Origin: Maea johnstoni
Lineage: Eukaryota; Annelida; Polychaeta; Spionida; Magelonidae
Assembly (NCBI GenBank): GCA_963942565.1
Contig: OZ012697.1
Coordinates: 25,767,450 to 25,831,449 of the forward strand
Reading direction: 5' to 3'
Length of the DNA stretch: 64,000 nt
In this document: positions 11,001-20,000 of the stretch, in pieces
Position numbering within the stretch: position 1 is the stretch's first letter
Layout: each line of letters begins with the position of its first letter
Program-made: the position numbers and the translations under genes
Notes under the pieces: generated by a model
Databases searched by the model: none
Seen by the model: only the letters and a program-made list of their open reading frames with translations
Told to the model about the DNA's origin: nothing

Positions 11001-14000
11001 AAGTGACAAGGAAGGAGGCTTGGAATAAACCGAGGAACTTCCCGCTGCTCATAAAACGCATGTTGCGGTGATCAATGTAGAGTTCAACCGAGCGCCGGAT
11101 ACGCAGAAAGCTGACAGAACCGGAAATGTGTAGGAGAGCCCTTGGAGGGTTCCAGCCGATAGCCAGGTTTAACAAGGGACCACCCCTACCACTTGCATCT
11201 GTTATGGAAATGAGTCCGTTTCCAATGTCCAACGGAGTAGCAGTTACTCTGACAAATATGCCGTTCAAATCAACACTCATGTCGCTCTGGAGTTTGAAGC
11301 CCATGATATTGAGCAGGCCCTTGAAGTAGAATCCTCGTTCAATGGTGACGTCATTTGGAAGAGACTTTGTCTGGAAGGCGAAGGATATATACACTCCTTT
11401 AGGGAAGCCGGATTCTCGGAAGACTTTTGGAAGATTAGGCCTGTAGCCAAATGCAGCACAGATGGAAGGTATGGTTAGCTTGGAGACGTTTCCAAAGAAG
11501 TAGTTTTGCATTGGTGAGGTGGTGTCAAGACCAATATACATCGCAGCACTGATAGGTGTGGATTGGCTATTGAGGAGGCCTATCTTGGCAGCGCCACCTA
11601 TTTCCAGTTGGGAGATGAGGGTGGGGTTGGGTGGGATGGCAACCCTGAGATTTAGGTTCCCCACATGTAGAAAGGGTATCCCAAACATCCTTTGTACCCA
11701 TCCTTTCATGGCCAGTCCAAGGTAGACACCAGCTACAGGATTGATGCCCAAACTTCCGATGAAGGTGAGCCTGGGGTTTGGGATCCGCAGTGAACATGTG
11801 ATACCAATTTCATTCTTCGTAGGACCAGCTACCACCTCTAAGCCCAAGTCGCTCAGGACAGCCCCCTTGATTAGAGGAATGTCCCCAGGAATGGTCGCTT
11901 TCATCTCCACTGACGTTGCTGCCAGTTTCCCGGAAAACTGAATCTTAAGATTTGGTTTAAGTAATTTCTGTAAAACCTTGCAAAATTGGTCACCCTTGCA
12001 GTCTTTAGGGATTCCAACACGGCCAACCACACTCATGCCATCCGCTATGGTCATCTCCTTTAGCATCTCATTATTGAAGTGCAGATATGGACTGTCGTCT
12101 GGGATGACCTGACTGGAGATGACCAGCCCTATCTCCGCATTATCAAGAAGCGACGATCCAGGAATTACGTCTATGTTGATAGCGTTTGATGTGAGAACCT
12201 TTATGACGTCAGAAACGGGTGACCGCTTTAAGAGTACCCCCATGGCCATGACAGCTGCACCATTGACTTGTCCGGTTAGAACCTCAACATCACAGCGGTC
12301 CATTGAGCCTATTGTGGCAGTGCCTGATGTGGTAGCTGAATACCCTCCTCCAAAGTAAAGGGCAACCCTGGGATCTGTAATGGTGAAGGATGAAAGTCCC
12401 AATTTCTCGAATCCCTTTCCGAGAGGACCAGGTAGCAAGGCCTTGCCAAATTTTGTCAGCAAGCTCCCAACGGGAATGTCAAACTCTGGTTCTGCACTTC
12501 CTATAAAGATCTTCTCCCCCGCAGGTTTACTGATTGAGAATAGAATATCATGCTTCCCCGGGAGGTCCCATACTGCTGTGACGTCGAATCCCAGCCTGCT
12601 GGTTGCTCCACGTGCAGCAGATACCTTAAAGTCAACTGTAGCATTCTTGAGAGAAATCAGTTTTGGCAGTAATACAACGTTGTCCCCGGAGGATGCAGGG
12701 ATGGTGATGATCTTGGTTTCTGGATCATATTGGAACCCCCGGAAGGGAGCTGAAAGGAATTTGGCTGCGTTGAACCCTGGAGGGAGTCTGAAGTTCAGGT
12801 TTTGCATCGCCCGTTGAAGGATTGCAGATACAACCACTTCTGAATCGCCAGTCACCTCGAACGAGTACGCCCCCTTTCTTCTCACCATGTGGAAACTGAT
12901 TGCAGGGTCGTTTGGAGCAAATTTCACGCTGAAGAAAAGATGAACGCCTTGCTCGGTCATTTCCAAATCCTCCAGTGCCGCGACATCGTAGGCAATAATA
13001 GGGGATGTGAGGTTAGTGGAAGCATAGGCAACGGTGACGCCATCAATTTCGAGGTCACCGATAACAGGCACATTGGAGATGTCAATCTTGGCGACCCTTT
13101 GAAAGACTTTGTCAAGGGTAGTCTTCTCAAGTTCCATGACCATGACTGTGGCTGTCGGGTCCTCCTTAAAGTGACTGATATAGGCATGCATGGTAGCCCT
13201 TCCGAGGCCACTGATGATCATCTGAAAGGATGCACGTGCGCCAAACCCAAGCACGCCATCAGTGAGTGCCACATGCAGTCGACCCAGCTGGACAGAATCC
13301 ATGCGCTCAAGTCCAAGACCTCCAAGTACAGAACTCATGTGTGAACTGGGCAAGATGGCCTTTGACACTAAAGCCTGCATGATATTACCGAGAGGAACGG
13401 TTTTATCAGTTGAACCAGCGATCCACCATCCCGTCTCAGTCTTGCTGACCGCACTACTCAAAGTGACATCACCCAGTTTCCAGTCGCCGCTGAAGTCGAA
13501 AGTGAGTTTGGAAGTTTTGGCGAGGATGGTGATTTTCAGCTGCGCATTCTCTAAAGCCAACTCCGGCAGGAGCTGGATGCTTGCCTCTGTTTTGGTTTCG
13601 AATTCTAGTGTTTTCTGACACTTGTCCACCGTGGCTTTGACAAAGCCCACTTTTCCAACCGCACCTGCAGGAGAGAATAGCCAGAGTAAGCAAAGTTTCC
13701 AAAGAGAAATTTCTCATACCTTTACTTTCAAATTTTTTATTTTCATTTCTCTTTACCTAGATGAATAAAAATAAATGGATATGAAATCATCCAGTCAACC
13801 TAAACACCCAGGCTGCAGCGAAAAGACCAAAAGCTCTGTGCTGCCCATTTTGGTGCAACGCTTTCTCTTAAATGTAGTCAATACAAGATTGGTATTTCTC
13901 TCTTATTGACGTCACACAGAGGCCAGATTCCGGACCTCTCGGATAGACCAGTCTTTACTATAGCACATGGTAATTGTTCTTCATAAATATCCATTCTTTT

Positions 14001-17000
14001 ATTCATCAAAGCGTTTAGTGGCTCTGTGAGGATTTTTTTCTGCAGTGGTCTTCCAAGTTTTTTGGTTACTTCCAAACTGACGAAATGGTTTTTCTACACT
14101 GACCTCTCTATCTCATATATATTATGTATCTGTATCTTACAAATTTGATATGCTAATTGAAACACTGGTGTTTATCCAATTTTTACTTAACATTTTGACT
14201 ACTTAACTATCATAATTTTATTTTACAAACATTTTTAATCCATTTAGATTTGTTTTGTTTTTTAAAAGTTATATGTTTATTGTGTTATCAGGAGAAGTGC
14301 TACTGCCAACAAGATATATATACATATGCATAGATCCCATGATTTGCCTTCCACCAATCATAGGCCTAAAAGTGCTATAAAAGAAATACCCCCACATTGC
14401 ATATCTTAAGCTTTCTATACGAGGGCACCACTCAAGAGTGCTTTGCCATATTTTTCTTTGCAGGGGCCGTATGTAAAACACTGCATAGTATATACGCAGC
14501 AGTTGTGCTTGAAAAGTTAATTATTCTTTTCATTGTATTCTTAACCACCATCACCTAGCAAGCACTACTTATATTTTATACTTTGGGTGTCAGGATAAAA
14601 GCTGTATAGACTAATTAGAAGCTATGACGTACGAAATGTCTCTGTCCTCTCTATGTTATTCATATATAAAACAAAATTTACAAGTATTGAATATGATTTT
14701 GTAACGGTGATGTAAACAGTCCATATAAATACAATACAAAGTCTAATGTATGCTTTCTGTGATTGTCGATTCTATATTGTTTGTTTGATTAAGTGAAAAT
14801 GTTGCACCCTGAATAATATCAAAGCCTTAATGACTGTTCACAAGGGCAGTATTTGTATTTATGTGGGTTTAAAGGCATCCTGGTCAGACCAAGGGCCGAA
14901 GGTCTGAGGTGCGGGCAGGATGCCTGAAGGCGCAAATTTAATACACATACTGTCCTGGTGAAAAGGTACGGTTTTTATTGCTTCCATGCATATGACGTTT
15001 CTTGTGGTCCAATTAATAGTATCTTGTGATATGTAGTGTGCAGACCAACAATAAGCTCTGGAGGGCATTATGAGGGGACATTTAATGCCCTGCATCACAG
15101 GGGATTTAATGACCGATTACGTGGTACAAATCCTTATAAGTGATTGGACAATCCAAAGCAAGCAATAATAATGATTTTTATCAGCGCAGTCAATAAACAT
15201 GCAATACACTAGTTAGTTACGCCCTGTTGGAAAGTGCGGTCCGTTCTGATATCCACCTGAAGTCATCCATATTCCATGAGACCGAGCAGAGTGGGATTCC
15301 AATGACTGAGGGTTGATAGCAGGCCGAACCTCACTTTCAAACAGGTTGTAACGAATTTATCACCTGCTCTTCCAAGGCTAGTAAGGAAATCAGATGCATC
15401 ACATTTCAGGGCTTGTGATGTCGAATACGATGTGTGATAGTAATTTCACACGTTCGATATTAAATCTGTAGTATGAAGGGGCGCACATCTGTACGCGATT
15501 GACCAATTGGCACCAATAATTACAGCAGAGCAGGTAATAAGATACATTGCACATCACCGAGTTCAGGTATGCTCGACTACGCCTCGTACCAACTCGAGGT
15601 GCATTACACACATTACATCCTGGTTGTCAAATACATACACATACCTTGCTCAAGTAAACATCCATCTTTCGTGTGTTTGTATATATTTCCTAAATACCAG
15701 AGGTGTATTGTGTAGTTTTATCATCTTTATATATACTGTAAAATACTAATTACTACCATCTCCTCTTTAATTCCCTTTAGGTTCTTTGTACGTTCTTTTT
15801 AAAAGGTTAAAGTTAAAGGTTTCCCTCTTTTCGTAGGTTTATAAGGGTACAATAGCCCTCCATACTAGTATATATTAGATGTGTTTACGCTGTGAAATGT
15901 ATAATGCACGATTTTGCGTCTTTTACGATGCAGTCGATAAACAATACAAGTGATAGATAGAGCCCAAGGAAGCTGTGGTGTATGTGATATACCCAAAGTG
16001 TTACGAGGCTGAGCCGAGTAACCCCAACAGTATCACATACACCACAGCTTCCGAGGGATCTATGTGGCTTGTACCACAGTTGACTGCCTTCCACCAATCA
16101 CAGGACGAGAAAAGCTTGGCTGAGTACTCATGCTAAATACCCTTGGGTAACACCTTTGGGTTTAGGCAGCTTAGAGAACAAGGGCTTGAACAGTGGAGGT
16201 TAAGTCCTATAACCCTACACTTTGAGGCCTCTGATTGGTGGAAGGCTACCAACGTGGTACAATACAAATCCTACCTTTGCCCAATGTGAAGAGGCTGGAG
16301 AGTGGGGCATCAGAAACAAGTCTCGCGATGACGAGATCCAGAGCTATGCAGCCCTCGGGTTTGGTGGTCACGGTGTACACGCATTCGCTACGCTCTATGG
16401 CCACCTTGCACTGTCCGTTAAGCGTCATGGTCACTGAAGAGCCCACGGTGCCGTCAAGAAACTCCTGTGCTGTTGGTAGCAGGTTGATACCAGAGACCAC
16501 CTTATCGGCTGGAAATAAAGACAGATTTTTAGAATAGCGCTTATTGGCCGAGCGCTATTATCGCTATATTATTGTTACCGCTACTTAAGTGATTTACGTG
16601 CAGTACACAAATAGACATACAGAACAGGCATTCATTTCCTGCACTAAATGCGTGGTGAGCGACGACCGCACAACTGATTGCCAAGACCACCTTATCGGCT
16701 GGAAATGCACAAATAGACCTTCAGAACAGGCATTCATTTCCTGCACTAAATGCGTGGGCAGCCACGACCGCATGACTGATTACCAAGACCACCTTGTCGG
16801 CTGGAAATACACAAATAAAAAACTTTAACCATTTCATTTCCGTAGCAGCCAAACCAATCTGTCTATGTTGGTAATACCCTTATGACTAGAATTTTACTTT
16901 GGAAAATGTTATCTAAAATGCTACACTGACACCGGCCCATAACTAAAATTCTGGTAGGTTGTGAATTTAAAGAAATTCAAAAAGTTTTAAAAGGTATCCT

Positions 17001-20000
17001 ACATTCACACTTAAGTCATTCTGGAAATCTGATCTACTTCCACTTTGAGTGGAGAGAAACTCGCCTGGAGCGGTGTTGCTACAAGGCAGAAGCCTACCTT
17101 ATACTGTATAACTGGTATTTTTACAGGCATTTAATTTTCGCTGTTTGCGCGCTCCCCATGATAGCGCCAAAATAACATTCAAATAAATATCCTGCTTTGT
17201 ATCTCTTTTTGCATCTCTGCTTGAATGCGCAGATTTAAAGTAGCACAAATGCCCCCAACAGGGCTGTAAAGCCAAATTTTCAGCACTCCAAAATAAAGCT
17301 GTATACAGTTCCCGGGTCAGTCTTGAAAGTTGAATATCAGACAAACTGGGGTAAAAAATTTAAACCGTACGCATACCGTTGTATAGATTACATCTCATAG
17401 TTCAACCAATACGAATAAACGTTTAGACAAGTGGCTACAGTTGAGTGATAAGGCACCATTTAAAACATAACTGCAAGCATGTTTTATTTTTGGCAAAATG
17501 TCAAGACTTGCACGTTACTTGAAAACCTGACAGTACTATTTGATCATGTACTTGGCAAGGTCCGACCTCCACAAGGACTTTTCACGAAGAGGATTTAAAA
17601 ATATTTTTGAATGTTTCTGTGCGCCTTGAAGTTACCTACATAGTACATACACGTGGTGTATATATCGAATGCAGACATATAGGTGCCGCCATAAATCTAC
17701 ACACCTGTGACATGACCTTTGACCCACAGGGATTTTATACGCAATTCCAAAATACTGGCTTGAACCCTTCTAATGCTGAGGCTAATTTCGTTCAAAGCAG
17801 AAGGATGCAAATATTTGAAAACGTTCTAAACCTTGTCATGTTAGAATTCATTAGAAAGCTCTCGCCGAGAACTCCGATGAGTACCCATGTGCCATGGTTT
17901 CAGTAATCTCAGTTTTTTGCATGATTTTATATTGGCCAAATTAATCACCAGCAGCACATAAGGGTTAAGGACTATCGTTATTCTGACAGTTTGTTGCATT
18001 TTGAAATAAATGTAATGTTTATGTATAACAAACAAGACCGTGATATATTATGAACACATTGTAGTTGCAGGTCTGCTGGTCATGATTCATTCACTTCTAT
18101 CTTTAGGTTTGTTTGTATTTGTTATAATTTCCTTTTTGCTATGTTTCTCCTTAATTTGTGTTTGTATATTTTACTTTCTTTTTGTCCGTTTAATTTGTAT
18201 TTGTTTTGATTTTGTAACGCCAACGTAGTCAATAAACATACAATACAATACAATTTGGGTATATCCCATACTCCACAGTTTCCCAGTGGTCTATTACGTA
18301 TGGCATACATAGGGATAATACTAATGTGTGGACGCACATTAACCATCTAGTTGGTGCTTATATTATTCCAAGCTTTTCTAGTGTAGTGATGGTGTAGTTT
18401 ATATGGCCAATCGAATCCAACAGTTGTATATGTATAATTTATGAATTTCTGAATGTACTGTATATTACACCACACTAGTTGTGGTCAATTAAGATCCATA
18501 CATACAGTACCGACATTTAATTTTTGCACCAGTCGAGCGGACGTCTGCCAGTGCCTGGTTGTACAACCACCCATGGATGACATTTCCAAAAATAAGCAAA
18601 GCATAGCAATTACACACTCAGCTTGCAAATCAAAGCTACGTATAGTTGTGAGGTCATTCATGCATCCATGCCCAGGGAACCAGGTGGCAATAGGGAGTGC
18701 GGTCGCGCATTATGCTCGGGCGGCCCATGCTTTTAGTGCAGGAATTAAATGTCGACACTGTATTGCACCTTCGATGGATCAGTCAATATACACACATATG
18801 ATATTGTCAATACACATACAATGCAATACTATAATACAATATATACCTTCTACTTTCTCATAAAAGCCGAGAGTGGAGCAGGCCTCTTTCGGCACTTTGG
18901 CTATTCCATCACGACTCAGATAACAGGTTTCGCTTTTGATATGAAGAGTCACCGACCTATATGAAGGAAAATGGGTAATATAGAAATTAAACAAACGCTC
19001 ACAGCCAAAACGGAAAGGAATTCGCAACCTATTCATATCTGGAGTGACATGATAATGAGTTATGTTCGAAGTTGCCACTATTAATGTTATTTTTTTGCTG
19101 TTGGAAGTTTGGCAAATACATTTGCATGTATAATTTTGTGAAATCTCTTTACAGTCAATACATGTAGAATACAATACAGTTGTACGAGCCAGACGCAAAC
19201 ACGTTAACCCATTAATGCTCACAGTGGCCAAAACCATCCTAAAAAGGTTTAATGGAATATCCCAGGCTAAAGCAGAATTGACAAATTATTTGGAGAAAAT
19301 TATCATATTACTACAACCAACTCTTCTTAACCAATGGGTTAAACAAAGACCTCTAAGCACTGCCTTATGTATGCTAGGTACCCATTTTGCAGCTGGGTAG
19401 ACTGAAGCAATATGGAATAAACGGTCTTGCCCAATAACAGACCAAAGTGTCCGGGGTGGCCTGGAATTAAACCAGTGACCCTCTGATTACTAGTCCGACA
19501 CCTAACCATCTGAGCTACTTCGTCCCCATATTTTGAGAATACTTAAAATATGAAAAAAATCTAAAGCCCCAGATCTCTTTCCTATGGTGGTGAACGTGTA
19601 AACGGCAGAAAAACTAAGTTCAAATTTATATTTTTCGGTGTTTTTCTGAAATGCAGCAGTAAAGATATTTTTAAAAAAAGATCGCCGTTTTTCTGAATTA
19701 CAGCAGAAAACGTGAATCCAAAGTTATTTTCTCAGTTTTTCAAAAAAAAAGCAGAAACAATTAATTTGATTTTTTTTCTGCCGTTCACATCTGCACCATC
19801 GTACTTGCCACCTGACATACAACATGTATTTACGGTGCATCAATATTGCCTTTTATTGAGAGATTAAAAAAGAGCAAAAGGAAGTATTTACAGTAAAAGA
19901 GGTAATTCCATCGTGCACAAAATGTATCGATATGCAACGCAATAAGAATGTGCATAATTTTAAAGTCCCCACATGCAGTTTCAGGTTTTTAAAGTGCTAA

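Noticed and set aside
11126-13618. Open frames on the plus strand opposite gene A exon 6
   Set aside because: They are antisense shadows of a long coding exon. The same frames appear antisense to gene B exon 6.
17099-17344. 81-codon open frame in gene A intron 4
   Set aside because: No homologue in the matching intron of gene B, no recognisable domain and no splice support.
18040-18228. Hydrophobic 62-codon open frame resembling a membrane peptide
   Set aside because: It is a T-rich intronic stretch. The hydrophobicity follows from base composition.
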